A stretch of 64,000 nucleotides of DNA from the NCBI GenBank assembly GCA_965644295.1, contig CBFFRP010000032.1:59208-123207 (forward strand). Direction: 5' to 3'. The notes under the pieces were generated by a model. It did no database searches and was not told the origin of the DNA. It was given only the letters and a program-made list of their open reading frames with translations. Below are positions 35,901 to 48,359 of the stretch, in pieces (within the stretch, counting starts at the first letter, position 1; each line of letters begins with the position of its first letter). This DNA comes from Paraphysomonas bandaiensis (taxonomy: Eukaryota > Chrysophyceae). Made by a program: the position numbers and the translations under genes.

Positions 35901-38459
35901 ACCAGCATTGAAGATTTTCTCTTCAGCACCCTCTGGCGTTGCCGCCACAGCTGCAATAGCTTCTTCACCATCCCGTTGAGTACAACCCCCAGCAACTTCA
36001 GAGCGGATATTATTTTCAACACTGTCAAAAGTTTTTCCAGTGTCACTTCTACTACAACTAGATAAAGTTGGCTCCAACTCACTTGTAGTTTGCAAAGTAA
36101 TATGTGCCAGGGTCAGGTCATCTTTTAAAATAGCAATAGATTTCCAGAACTGTCTCGCGTTGTGCAAAGGTGGACTAAGTATGTCACCATCAGAGTCAAC
36201 AATGCAACACGATAGCACCAAGGATTGCGCAAGTCCCACAGGGCAGGATAGTACGTTTACAATTTCTTCCCAAGTAGCACCCTCACGTATTAACACGTCC
36301 GCATCTATACCTCCATGCCTAACGGAAATGGCAATATGCTCTTGACACGCCTCATCACTTGTGACAGAATTATACGAACATTCTGTCTCCTCAAAGAAGA
36401 GGGATACAGTCCCACCAGATTCAACATAAACTCGTAAATAATAAGAACCATCATCAAATCTATAATTTACTATTCTCTTCCAAAATGATTCTGCTGTGGT
36501 AATGCATTTTCCACGAAGATTTCCGTTGGCTTCTACAATCTCGAACGAATGAATACATGCATCAGATGGAATATCCAACGAAGTCGCAAACAACTCCTGG
36601 AGAGAGTCCATACTGCATCCGTGTGGAAGTGTCACTATGATATCACTGACTGGCGACACCCTCACTCTCACAGACAGCTGTGCTGAAGCAAGATCAACCA
36701 CATAGCAGACAGAGTCTGCGTCATATTCCCTGTCCTCGCGAGACAGGAGCTGTACCAATTCAAATTTAGAAGATACGCGGTCTTGCATATAAGTCACATC
36801 TCCACATGACGGAACTAAGGATGAGATACTATAACTTGACACTTCAAGAGCTGTTGAAATGAGTGCTACAATATCGCACCACTCCATACTACCTGATAAC
36901 GTGACAAATTTGGGGGGGGAGGCAAGTGATAAGGTTACTGCAATTCGCCAAGCAATATCCACATATATGGAAGGCGAAAACTTGGAACACGTACTTCTAC
37001 AGGTGTTTCTGTTCGTACTTTCAGCATCGCATAATAGAGCCCATAAATTGTCACTTTCATACAATACAGTTTCATCATCCTCGCTGTTGCGAAGTGTCAA
37101 CGAGGATAACAAATGACACTGCTTCAGGTTCAGTGTCCTTCTGATGAAACCCTTCAGGCCGGATACACTTACTGTATCGTCGATACGAATCAAAGGTGAG
37201 TCCAAGTGGGATGAAAACCCCTTACTTTTAATCTGCACCATAAAAAAGTTTTCACCTTTGGCAATACTAGCAAATGACATCCCATCATCGAAGCTGTATG
37301 CATCACAGGCTTTCCAAAACGTATCCACACTTTCAATAGTCGGACCAATACGCCTACAGTTTCCATCCAGTACACATATGCTGACGATTTTACGGTCTGA
37401 CTCACTCCAACCATCGTAAAGATTCAATGAAAACGCTTCCAATAATTCATTCCACGACTGCTGCTGGCCGATGTGGAATATCGCACTGTGCTGGACATCA
37501 AAATATTTACAGCCTCGTAAACGTATATTCCCTACACGGCGCATTATGCACGCACAAAGTTAACGTTTTGACGTACCTCGAAAATCAAATTTTTTACCAT
37601 GAACGAGAGCTGTACGTCCATCATAAAACACTTCGGAAAATACATGGTCTTGAAGTGCCACGGTATACACCCTCACATGTGTACGACGGTCAATCTCCAC
37701 ATTTTTCTTGTATCTTCGCCAGACATCTGCTACACATGTCGTTTCTACACCAATAGCATCACCTTCTCCATCCACGACCTCCACTCCAGTAACACGTAGG
37801 GTGGACACTAAATGTAGTCCGGATGCGATCATATTCAACGCATCTGTCCATGCAGCTGTACTTGGAATCTTCACAACTCCTTCCACAGACGGAGAAACAG
37901 ATAATACACATGGAAGTGGATGGGACTCAGGAGCGTGTACCATTAGGCTGCATATGCTTCTACCATCATGAGTATTCGAAACTATCTCCCAGAATGATGT
38001 CTTATCTGTAGCTTCAATATCAACACTACTCTCCATCAATGAAAACTTCGAGATTGAGTCGCCCCTCAAATTATCGAACTTCTTTGAAATTGCATGAGTC
38101 AGTTCATCCCAAGAACAATTAGCAATTACGTCAACAAGGGCATGTTCATTTAGATCAAAACACAAGAACACTCTAAGCTTGATTATACTGTCATGCGAGA
38201 GAACAAACATACAACTTTCTGCTGGATTGTAGGCTGTGTCAAACATGTCCCAAAAAGTACTTGAGTCGCTTATTTCTTTGCCATAAATATTATCTATCCC
38301 ATAAATTAATGAAACACAATAATTGGTCACTGGTATGTCAAATGCGGTTGAAACTTCTCTCAGTAATGACTTCCAAGGACACATCCGGGTCAGAAGTACA
38401 TCTTTCTCCACCACAGAATCACAGTTTTCGATGTATCGAAATCTTATTGTCTCTTGCAT
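20962..38459 (-). CDS. Giant PB1-like-module / ankyrin-repeat protein, about 5,730 residues
   Basis: Seven exons: 38459-37577, 37531-35858, 35811-35149, 35096-34446, 34394-33015, 32965-24044 and 23984-20962. Every intron is phase 1 and about 45-59 bp, and no exon after the first needs its own ATG. The final intron could instead be 26 bp (exon 7 from 24017), also in frame. Exons 1-6 encode about 39 modules of some 85-110 residues (3+5+2+2+4+23). Each module has two strands, a helix starting with W(D/E)(D/E)(L/I), a core reading roughly h.hhDxDGDxLSGxh, a helix with FWK or LWK, and a closing strand such as LTLAVYL. The order and the acidic DxDGD loop match the PB1 beta-grasp fold with its OPCA loop. 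About 9 ankyrin repeats close exon 6 and about 25 fill exon 7. PB1 domains bind head-to-tail, so a scaffold role is inferred. I know no named family with this architecture. Separate genes are possible but less likely. Confidence 0.72.
26901..32301 (-). repeat. 687-bp coding tandem array, about 7.9 near-identical copies
   Basis: The period is 687 bp (229 codons, two PB1-like modules); two copies are 684 bp through loss of one Ser codon. The copies are almost identical even at silent sites, and the whole array is inside exon 6 in frame. Variants show nested duplication. Reading in gene direction, copies 1 and 3 share the 684-bp length and an Asn (VSTN), while copies 2 and 4 share a Cys (LSDC) and Asp. 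Copies 1-2 and 3-4 are therefore duplicated dimers. Copies 5-8 form a second group; copies 5 and 6 share LDNEDIS. This is the pattern of recent unequal exchange or gene conversion. Confidence 0.92.
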
Positions 38460-39124
38460 ATCTGTAATTATCTACACACAACAAATGGAAACTATACGAT
38501 GACGGCTCCTTTAAATTGTTGAGTACATTTTCTTATTGCAGTGATTTCTTTAATAGTTCGATGAGACCGAACACACGCACCGACAGTTCAGCTCAATCCT
38601 CTGCTAGCTATGATGTCAAACTAAAATCGTTAAACCGAAGATTCACACTAATGATAGCATAGACGAGTGGGTACGATTTCACAGATTAATAGTTAGTTTC
38701 TCTCTCATGATGTGGACTGTGTCTGTCAATCACAATGGAAGCCACTTGCGGCTATGAAAATTTCATGTTCCAGGGAAGGAATATGGCTATTTTTATGGAT
38801 TTCTCTCATTTTATTGATAATATCGGTACTTTTGATGTAAAAAGCATATGTGTATGAAAAGTAGAGTATACTGGTATACTGGTATACTGGTGTACTGGTA
38901 TACTGGTATACAGCAGTGTGGGGTGAATTCAAGGAGCCAGTATAACTATACTGTTCGCTGTTCGTCGTACAGTGCTGGTGTTGGTAATTTTTTAAAGGAG
39001 GACACAGAAAACTCACAGTTACTTCTAAGACTGCGCCTCGTCTTATTCCTGCTTATCATGAAGCCTGTATGATAGCATATATTCACGGGGTGTTGACATA
39101 GCTCCGTCACTAGAATAATCTCCA
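38460..39124. promoter_or_regulatory. Shared divergent upstream region of the two PB1-like/ankyrin genes
   Basis: 665 bp separate the start codons of the minus- and plus-strand paralogues. The region holds the 8-bp tandem repeat at 38867-38911, which regenerates GTATAC several times, and ACAGCAGTGTG at 38910. Both motif types occur in other divergent gaps of the window. A bidirectional promoter is inferred. Confidence 0.5.
38867..38911. repeat. 8-bp tandem repeat TATACTGG, 5.6 copies
   Basis: Five full units and one partial unit; the fourth unit has TG in place of TA at its start. Each junction creates a GTATAC or GTACTGG site. The position in the middle of the divergent gap suggests amplification of a promoter element, or a plain microsatellite. 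Confidence 0.85.
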
Positions 39125-42100
39125 ATGGGTGATATATATAAATTTCGAAATGCTCAAACTAAAGAAGAATGCTCGGTGTTCATTCCCTCTAACATATCGT
39201 GGAGTCAATTAATTGGACTTGTTTCATTAAGATTGGATTTAAAACACAGTGTCACTCACTTTGCTCTTGTCCAACAAACGTCGCCCTTTCCTGTGTCAAC
39301 CATAGCAGATGTAAACCAATTTGTCGATGGATGTAAGCTATATAGCACTGTGCCAGGACCAGCCTTTGTGGTGCATTTGGGCAACTCTGTGGAGTCTTGT
39401 GGGATAGGTACAATTGTTTCTGTTCTCCGAAAGGTTCTAATTTATCTATAGATACTTCCGCGCACCTCGACAAAAAGTTAGATTCTTCGAATATACGAGC
39501 TGTCAATGTGAACTCAACCACACATTTTGATGGTAACACCACCGCGAAACAATCTATTGATAAGCCTCTTCAGACCTCACCTCATAATTCCCCTCCATCA
39601 TTGGCGTTTATTGGAATTCAGAAGCATCAATCCGTTGTACAGAGCTGTAATAATGGGACATCGAATCAGTGCCGCATTGCCATCAAAGTAGCGGACTCCA
39701 ACTCTGGAGAAGTGTTTCATGTATCTATTCCAGCGAAGTGTCCATGGAATGATCTCGTGAAGTATATAACTACTGAATTCAATCTTGTACGATGTGATAC
39801 TATAACCCTGATGTTGAAAGACAGTGATATGGACCGTATGAGCCCTGTCATTGATTCTGACAGTAAATTTTGGAAGTATTACACCACTCATTGTAGAGAA
39901 GATGGAAGCTACTTTGAAGTACTTGGAGGTAATAATGTGTTATCTGAGCCGTCACTCCCATCGACCAGGGGTTCCCCTCAAAGAATTGGTCAGCGTGCAG
40001 ATGATATATTGTCTACTTCTCCAGAGCTTCCTCTGCAAAAGAAGCCAGCGTTAAGTTCTAGTAAGGACTGCTCTCAGAGCAGTTCAAGCAAGACAAAAAG
40101 GCAATATAACACTTGCTCTACCCAATTAGCTGATGCCACAAAGGCCGTGAGAGCATCAATACCCAGCCATGACTTGAGTGCTCTGATGGATGCCTGCAGT
40201 CGGGGAGACATTGCTACGGTACAACGGTTATGCGACCAATCACCCTCGGCTTTGTGCCACTGTGATGACAGTGGAAACACCCCACTTCACATAGCCGCAT
40301 TGCATTCACAAAATGCTGTGCTGGAGTATTTGTTGAGATCTCGTGCGAACATTCTTGCAAGAAACAATGTAGAGAACACGTGCATTCACATACTGTGTGC
40401 GAAAGGAAACCTTCCCATTGTGAAGCAAATGAAAGTTAGTCCAGGGTTCGACGTGAATCTTCCTCGGCCTGATGATACACGTCTATTACACTTGGCATGT
40501 CGCTCCGGTAACTATGATTTGGTGGTCTGGCTGGTTGAAAACGGAGCCAAAGATATGAATATCGTTAATGAGAACAGTGTAACCCCGTTGCATTTTTCGT
40601 GCCTAGGGCCACACTTAAAAATTGCTCAATATTTAGTTGCTCAAGGTGCACACGTAAATGTCCGTGACAAAAGTGGCTTTACTCCCTTATTTTTTGCTTG
40701 CTCGTTTGCTGACTTTGTAATGGTGCAATGGCTTGTTTCACAAGGTGCCCTTGTTGATATAGCGAGCCACAAGGGTGATACTCCTTTGCACTTAGCGGTT
40801 GCTCGTGGCGATGAAAGTATTGCAAGGTTTTTAGCTGAGCAAGGTGCTAATTTAGAGCTGCGTAATGGAGATGGCCTGACTGCTGTGGAACGAGCGCAAC
40901 TGCGGAAAAATACTCAGTTAGCCCATGGTTTGCTATCAATATATCAGAAAGGATGTCCCTCACCAGATGAAGTTGACATTGTTGCCGCGTTTCACAAAGC
41001 TTGTGCGGATGGCAGAGAGATTGATGTAGCCTCTTATCTTGACCAAGGTATAGACCCAGGTGTACGCAATTCAAAATATTACACCGGGTTACACTTTGCT
41101 GCGATGTATGGCAAGATTGAAATAGCAGAGATGCTGCTGGACAGTGGGGCTGAAGTAAATGGCATAGATAGACATTTAGGCAAAACCCCACTGCACTTGG
41201 CCAGTGAGCATTCACAGGTAGAAATGTCGCAGTGGTTAGTTCAACGCGGTGGTGCAAACGTTATGCTATGTAGTTTTGACGGTCGGAATTGCTTGCATTA
41301 TGCTGCACTCAGTGGAAACTCTGCATTAATGGAGTGGTTTGTAGAACTGGGAGTAAATCCTCATGCGGTTACCGTGGAAGGTAGCTCAGTATTACATAAT
41401 TGCTGTTTTGCTGGCAATTTGCCGGGTGCTATGCTCTGCGTGTCGCTAGGTGTATCGGAGACACTGACAGACTCGTACAAATCCACACCACTTCATGTCG
41501 CATGTGAGCATGGATTTGAAGACCTGGCTAGGTGGCTGTTAGATGTGAATTCCGACCACATTAATGCTCCTAATATTCATGGAATGACTCCATTCCTATT
41601 GGCTGTATTCAATGGACACTTTGAGTTAGTGAAGGTCTTGAGTGATCGTGGTGCAGATACTAATGCTCGTGCTTATGCCGCACGGCAAAGGAATTCTGCC
41701 GCTCATTTTGCATGTATTAGGGGCTCTCTGCGGATATTTCAATGGTTAGCAACATGCTTGCATGTCGACTGTTCCTCTTTTAACAATCAACATGAGACTC
41801 CGGTGTCACTAGCACGAAAGCACAATCACAAGGAGATTCTTTCTTGGGTTGCGGAATTTGGAGCAGAGCATGGTATTGACATGGAGGCTTTATCGGATTG
41901 CTGTCAGGTTCTTGATACATCACCTGTTAGCAACTCCAATTGTCTCATTCCTGCTGTGCGTGCTGGTGACTTAGATTTAGTTAATCACCTTGTCAGTAAT
42001 GGAGCTAATGTCAATATGACATATGAAAAAGGCGTCACCGCGTTACATGCTGCGTCATCTCAGGGCAGACTTGATATTGTAAAGTATCTTGTTGAGCATG

Positions 42101-43242
42101 GGGCGGATGTGTCTATAAAAGACAATGAGGGGATGACCGCTTATGATTACGCTGTAAATGGTAATCATTCTTACATTGCGATGTGGTTGAAGCCATCGGA
42201 AGTTAAATCTTTGTGTAAAACGAAATCTCCGTCTATGCTTTTTTCATGTTTCACTTTATCCGATGATATTGCTGATTGTCCTCCATCGGAACCAACTTCA
42301 GATTACGAAAGCAACGCAGAATCTATTGCACCAAGTCGCTACAATGACTTTCGTGTGGCTTGCAGTGATAATGACTTAAATACAGTCAAGGCGCTTGTCA
42401 AGCAGGATAGTATGTGCGTGCGTACAACTATACAGCCAACTGGTAGAACTGGGTTGCATTATGCATGCCTTCATGGGAATTTGGGAATAGCGGAATATTT
42501 AATTGAAAATGGTTCAGATATTAATGCTGTTGATGATGAGGGTTCAACTCCGCTTCATCTTGCTTGCGAGGAAGGAAAAAACGATGTTGCGCTTGTGCTG
42601 ATTCGCAGTGGTGCTGATATGAGTATCTACGACGACTTCGGCACTACAGCACTACATAAAGTGTGCGAGCACGGTTTATTATCTCTAATGAAAAGAATAA
42701 TAGATTATTCTCAGTCAGTGCTTGATTTAGATATGACTATGAAAACAGAAGACGGCGGCTTATCAGCCATGCATATTGCAGTCGACAAGGAAAATGTAGA
42801 CATGGTGAAGTTGTTGACTTCTGTTCCAGATTTAGTGAATGCCAGGGACGAATTTCATCGAACTCCTCTTCATGTTTGTAGCATTGATGGGAATTGCACT
42901 ATTGCTGAAATTCTTCTCGATTGTGGCGCATTCATAAACGCCAGAGATGATGACAGTATGACTCCTCTGCTATATTCTTGTACAAATGGGCACTTAAAAC
43001 TAGCTAAACTCTTAGTTTCGCGAGGAGCTAACGTGTTAGCTGAGAGTGAGAAACAAGGAAATTGCTTGCACATGGCTTGCAAGCGAAATGATTTTACAAT
43101 GATTAAATGGCTTGTTGTTAAATGCGGTGTCGACCCAAATGGGGAGAGTTTTCAAGGCGTATCTCCTCTGCAGATAGCGCGTAGTTTAGAATCTACTCAG
43201 ATCGCAGATTGGTTGTTGGCGAGATGCAGTACTAGCAGTTGA
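39125..43242 (+). CDS. PB1-like-module / ankyrin-repeat protein, divergent paralogue
   Basis: Two exons: 39125-39407 and 39452-43242. The 44-bp intron is phase 1, as in the giant neighbour; a 26-bp alternative (exon 2 from 39434) is also in frame. The product is about 1,357 residues. Exon 1 encodes one PB1-like module (SVFIPSNISWSQLIGLVSL...). Exon 2 begins with a linker and a second module (VSIPAKCPWNDLVKYITTEF, DSDMDRMSP, FWKYY), then a Ser-rich linker. From about residue 335, about 29 ankyrin repeats (TPLHxAxxxG type) run to the end, with breaks near 880 and 1000. The same fusion of modules and ankyrins on the opposite strand shows the two genes are paralogues. The function is unknown; ankyrins imply protein binding. 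Confidence 0.82.
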
Positions 43243-43352
43243 CCGAGAAGACTCTAATATGTAAATTATATATTCATCACTTTTTATCATCGTTGTTTGG
43301 TAGAGCTGACACATTAGTGGTATCTTTCTACTACACTTTGAGTATTGAATGT

Positions 43353-43370
43353 GGGTTAGGGTTAGGGTTA
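43353..43370 (+). repeat. Interstitial telomere-like repeat, (GGGTTA)x3
   Basis: Three perfect TTAGGG-type units lie between the end of the plus-strand ankyrin gene and the copia element. TTAGGG is the telomere unit of animals, many fungi and many protists. The run is too short to be a chromosome end, and the sequence continues normally on both sides. Confidence 0.7.
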
Positions 43371-43570
43371 GACTAGGAAGCGTATATTCTTTTACACGAT
43401 TATGGTAGAGTAATTAGCATTTTCCAACTAGATGTGAAAAATTTGGATAATGATTTAATACAATTACGTAAAACCATGCTGGTTAACTCTATTCTATTCG
43501 ATACTATTTTGTACCAGAAATGTAATGATTCGCATAAATAGTAGCTTTATTGTAAACTGTGCTCGCATAC

Positions 43571-43877
43571 TATTGAACTACAACCAACTCCTACGTGCGT
43601 ACTTGAAGTTTGGTAAAGTCAATCGCTAGTAGTTATCCTGTATTCTATGTAGCAATGAAATACAGAATATACATGACTACAGTATAGGAGTAGCTATTAC
43701 AAGTATACAAAGAAACTGAAAATATAGTAGCTGTTAAAGATATGATTTGTAGAACAGAATGTTGATGTTGGTAAATGACGTGGTTCCTAACTCACAGGGC
43801 TACAACATCATAAACTTACTATATCTCCTATAATATCAATCAGTCAATATTGCACTAACTAAAAGCGTAAATTAATA
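43571..43877 (+). repeat. 5' LTR of the copia element
   Basis: 307 bp, identical to the 3' LTR at every base compared. It is preceded by target-site copy CATAC. The last LTR base is the first base of the gag start codon. Confidence 0.95.
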
Positions 43878-46800
43878 TGGCAGCGGATGGAAATTTCACG
43901 AATGTCGCCTCAGGCTCAAAGGTACCTCCCTTCGAGGAACTGAACTTCAAGAAATTCAAGAAGTTCTTCACCTCATTCCTCATGAGACACAATCGAGCTC
44001 ATCTTGTCCTCTCAAAGGATAAACCAAGGCACATTCATGATCTAGACTCTACAGTCCCAGCGGGAGCTCATATGACTGATGCACAGAAGAAGCGACTACG
44101 CAAAGCGAAGAAACTCTGGAACACCCGGAACGAGACCGCGTACTCCTTCCTGATGGAAGTGTGCAATGCTCACCCAAAAGCAGGCACAACAGCGGCTCTC
44201 TACGAAGGAAGTACAGCAAAAGGGTTACTACAGGCACTGGAAGAGAGATTTCTCAATGTTGAAAAGAATACAGTACAGGCAGAGGTCACAAAGTTCAATT
44301 CAATGAAGATTACCTCAAGTCAGTCAGGAGCAGAGTTCGTCGACAGCGTTGAAGCCCAGGCCAAGATTCTCGAGAATCTAGGTCGTGAAGTCACGGAAGA
44401 CGACAAGCTCACTCGACTAAAGGAAGGTCTCACAGACAAGAGATATTCCCAACTAGCACACAGCCTGTATACAGCAAACGATGTGACATACGCAAGAGCA
44501 AGCAGCCTAATCAAAGGGTATGAAAACACATCATTCGGCAAGCATGCGTTGCAAAATTCAGGGGAAGACAGTGTCAATCAAGCAGTGGATGACAGTAAAT
44601 GGAAAGAGCACAAGAGAAAGGGCAGATGCAATAAGTGCAAGAAACTTGGCCACTTTGCTAGGGAGTGCAAGACTCCAGAGCATGTCATAAAGAGGATGAA
44701 GGGGACAAGATCACAGAGAAAAGATAGAGATCACAGAAACAGGGGTGATAACAAAACAAAGCTACCTGTGTGTGAGATATGTGACATCCCAGGCCATCAG
44801 ACTAAAGACTGCTTCCACTTGAAGACTGCTAAAGCTGCAGTGGTCAGTTCTAAACGGGGGCGAGACTCTAGAAGGGAAACGGCACCCTACAAGAACAAGA
44901 AGAAACCGCGAGTGTCTGTACATGATTCAGAAGATGAAGCGGGATACGAATCGATGATATGTGTGGAAGAAGAGGTGAATCTAGCACAGAGCATGTCAGA
45001 TGTTATTTATTTAGACAGCGGGTGCAACAAGATGATCCTTACCTCCAAAAACCACATGACCAACCTTCAGCGCGCTGATAGGCAGATGTCCACAGCGAAC
45101 AAAGGTAAACTGTCAATACACAGTGTTGGCGATGTAGGAAGCTTTAAAAAGGTGTACTACGCACCTGAAGCAAGTAAGAACCTCGTAGATATGAAGAGCA
45201 TCACAGATAGGGGTTGTGTTGTGACGTTCGATAATGATGAAGTCGTCATTCGAAATAAGACTACGAACAAGACACTCATTAGACAGAGAAGTGTTAATGG
45301 ATTATATCCAGTTCGACTCGAAGACTTACTTCAGCTTGGAGAAGAATCCTCAGCAGCACTTGAGGAGCAGGGGTTTGATGACCAGCGAATTCTATGGCAC
45401 AAAAGACTTGGCCATGTCAACTATGATAAACTGACTGAGTCCGACCGCCGAGGCCTAGTTGATGGAATAAATCTGGACAAGAAATATTTCAGAAAAAAAC
45501 ACAAAAAAACGATATGCAAATGTAATACCTGCATGCGATCGAAACTCACGAGAAAGAACTTCAGGACTCCACGCCAGTTGATGAACTTAGACAACAACCC
45601 AAAGGAGAGAGGGGTGCTCAGTGCAGATACGATGGAAGTCCTAAACACGCCATCGATGGAAGGCTACAAACATGTGTTACTATTCAAGCACAGTGATGCA
45701 AAACATGTATGGGCTTATGGGTTGAAAAACAAGACTGGGAGTGAAGTGTTAAAGTGTATGAAGGACATGGTAGAGACCCAACTTGTCAAAGAAGGATTGC
45801 AACTACGACGATATCATGCAGATGGCGCAGGAGAACTAGTAGGGCAACATGTCAGGCAGTACTTACGTGAAACCACCAGCACAAGGACTGTACAGGTTAC
45901 TTGGACTCCACGTGACACACCCGAAATGAATTCGCTATCGGAACGCACTAATCGTACAGTGAAGGAGATGGCCCTTGCTATATTGCTCGATAGTGGCATG
46001 CCATCAGTATTTTGGTTCAAAGCAGTCTTGCATGCTGTATATCTGATCAACAGGTTACCTACGAAGACAACGAAAGGATACATCTCACCTTTTGAGTATA
46101 TTACTGGAACCGCACCAGATGTGAGTGACTTGAAGATCTGGGGCTGCAAGGCATGGGCTATTGTGCCGAAGGAGCAGCGCCGCAAAGAGTGGAAAGAAAA
46201 GGGAAAACCTGGATACTATATGGGACAATGTCAACAACCTGTTGGACACCAAATATATATTCCAGACCTGAATGCTATTATTGTTGCAGTCAATGCACAG
46301 TTTGATGAGTCAATTCCAGAGCGTTCACAGGAGTATTTCGACGAAATAGATAATCTACAAATCGACACCTCAGAAACAGCAGAGAGTGTAAATGACTATC
46401 AGTACCTGGTGGGCCTCAGACATCTTGATGGACACCTGTGTTATGTTACCACCAGAGTGATAGAGAGAAGAGGAGTCATTGTTGCATATAGGAGATTAGA
46501 TATGAAAGGAAATACTACCGAGGAGCAAACTCCAATTCATATCAAAGATGTAGTAAAGATGACTCACTCTACAAAGTGTCAGACCGACAAGTTTAATAGT
46601 TTGCGAAATGAGTTGGATCAGACTTGTAATGACAGTGACAATGAACAGAGGACTCCTGACCGCTCAAATCGGGGCGCATCTTCAACAGGTGGGGCAGATC
46701 GAAATCCCAGAACTGAAAAACGACCTCGAAAAAAACGGCACATTGTTAACGTTGGTGTCCTCGGCGATGTCTCATTGTTTCTTGATTCCTCCAACAGCAC

Positions 46801-47323
46801 AATTAAAGAGCCACAGACGCTGGCAGAAGCAAAGAAGACTCCACAGAGAACATACTGGATTGAAGCTACCAGGAAGGAGGTGCACAAGCTTGAACGAAGG
46901 ACATGCTGGAAGATTGTCCGAAGGCCGAAACACCGAAAAATCATAAAATCTAAATTGGTCTTTAAAGTAAAGCGCGACCATCTTGGAAAAATTAAGAAGT
47001 TCAAAGTTCGACTTGTGGCGAAAGGGTTTACTCAAGAACAAGGAGTCGACTATAATGAGACATTCTCCCCAGTAGCTAAAGGTGTATCATTTAGGCTAGC
47101 ACTAGCACTGGCTCTGCGATACAATCTGCAACTCCGTCAACTCGATGTAGAAACGGCATTTCCGTATGCAGATCTGGACGAAGACGTGTTTATGTCTCCA
47201 CCTGCAGGAATAGATATTCCACAAGGCTGTTGTTTGAAGATTCTGAAGAGTTTGTATGGCCTAAAACAAGCGCCTCGAAATTGGCATTCAATGCTGAAGG
47301 ACAGTATAAAGGCGATGGGATGA
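43877..47323 (+). pseudogene. copia gag-pol, N-terminal frame (gag, protease, integrase, partial RT)
   Basis: 1,148 codons from an ATG at the LTR edge. Two zinc knuckles lie near residues 251 (CNKCKKLGHFAREC) and 299 (CEICDIPGHQTKDC). The aspartic protease centre is DSG at about 380. The integrase has an HHCC zinc motif from about 507 and a D,D,E core (HADGAGE, then the Glu of SLSERTNRT). The RT begins with KFKVRLVAKGFTQEQGVDY and reaches SLYGLKQAPRNW. The frame stops at TGA 47321-47323, just before the catalytic Asp-Asp region, which resumes in another frame. TGG directly after the LTR (43878) suits a primer-binding site, which would overlap the gag start. The long open frame implies it was intact until recently. 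Confidence 0.9.
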
Positions 47324-48311
47324 TATCATTGTGCTCAGCTCTGACAGCCGTCATATTGAAGAAGTCATCAGCGCCTTTAAGACTCAATATGCCATGCAAG
47401 ATATGGGGGACCTTAAGCATTATTTAGGTCTTACCATTGAGCGTCATAATGGCCAGATTAAGTTACATCAGTCTGCATATGCTAAAGATGTTGTGGCCAG
47501 ATTCAATCACTTGTTGTCAGAAAAGAAGAGACGGTGCAAGGCAACCACACCTCTACCACCTGGCCTAAAGTTGTCCAAGGATGCAAAAGAGGAAGAAACT
47601 CGAAAACAGAGAGAATACGTTGATGCATTTCCCTATCAATCTGTTATTGGTGCCTTAATGTATTTGGCAGTGCATACTAGACCAGACATGGCATATACAG
47701 TAAATCTTCTCTCCCGGTTCACCACAAGACCCACGTACGCTGCATGTCAAGCTGCTCTGCATACTTTATTGTATTTAGAAAATACAGTTGATCAAGGTAT
47801 CATATTTCCTAATTTCACAGATGAAGACCCTCTATGTGTGTACTCTGATGCAGATTGGGCCGGAGATCTGGATACATGCAGATCCACTACAGGGTATATC
47901 GTATATCTGTGGGGTGCTCCAATTGCATGGCAGTCCAGACTGCAGCCAACAGTGGCTACGTCGACTATGGAAGCTGAATATATGGCTGCATATGCTGCAA
48001 TTCAGGAGATTGTATGGATACGAGGGGTGATGACAGAGCTCGGAATTCGTGGATTTGAGCTCAGTAAGAATGCGTCTCCAACAATCTTGAATATGGACAG
48101 CAAGAGTGCGATTGATCTAGCTCAGAACCCGGTAAATCATAAACGTTCCAAGCATATTCGGATCAAGTATCATTGGATTCGAGAGCAAGTGGGAGGCTGT
48201 ATCGTCAGGCTGAATCATGTGCCAACGGCAGAGATGACAGCAGACGTGATGACTAAAGCCTTGTCCGAGAAGCTGCACTATCAGCATGTGCACACTATGG
48301 TATCGCACTAA
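47319..48311 (+). pseudogene. copia pol, C-terminal frame (RT remainder and RNase H)
   Basis: From 47319 this frame reads DDIIVLSSDSRHIEEVI, the Asp pair and following strand of the RT palm. It continues with MGDLKHYLGLTI, the connection region (YQSVIGALMYLAVHTRPDMAY) and RNase H (SDADWAGDLDT...STTGYIVYLWG, TSTMEAEYMA, MDSKSAIDLA). Compared with the copia family, roughly thirty codons between NWHSML..KAMG and the Asp pair are missing, including the residues normally before it. The loss is not a multiple of three, so this half is out of frame with gag-pol. The frame is otherwise intact to TAA at 48309-48311. Confidence 0.88.
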
Positions 48312-48359
48312 GTAGACTTGCTCATCACAGTATATTCTGATATGTTCATTGAGTGGGAG

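Noticed and set aside
20962-38459. Seven separate minus-strand genes
   Set aside because: Exons 3-7 lack ATG starts at their 5' ends, and every gap splices in phase 1 with short GT-AG introns; one gene is simpler, though not proven.
43353-43370. Telomere or chromosome end
   Set aside because: Only three units, followed by a transposon and normal genes.
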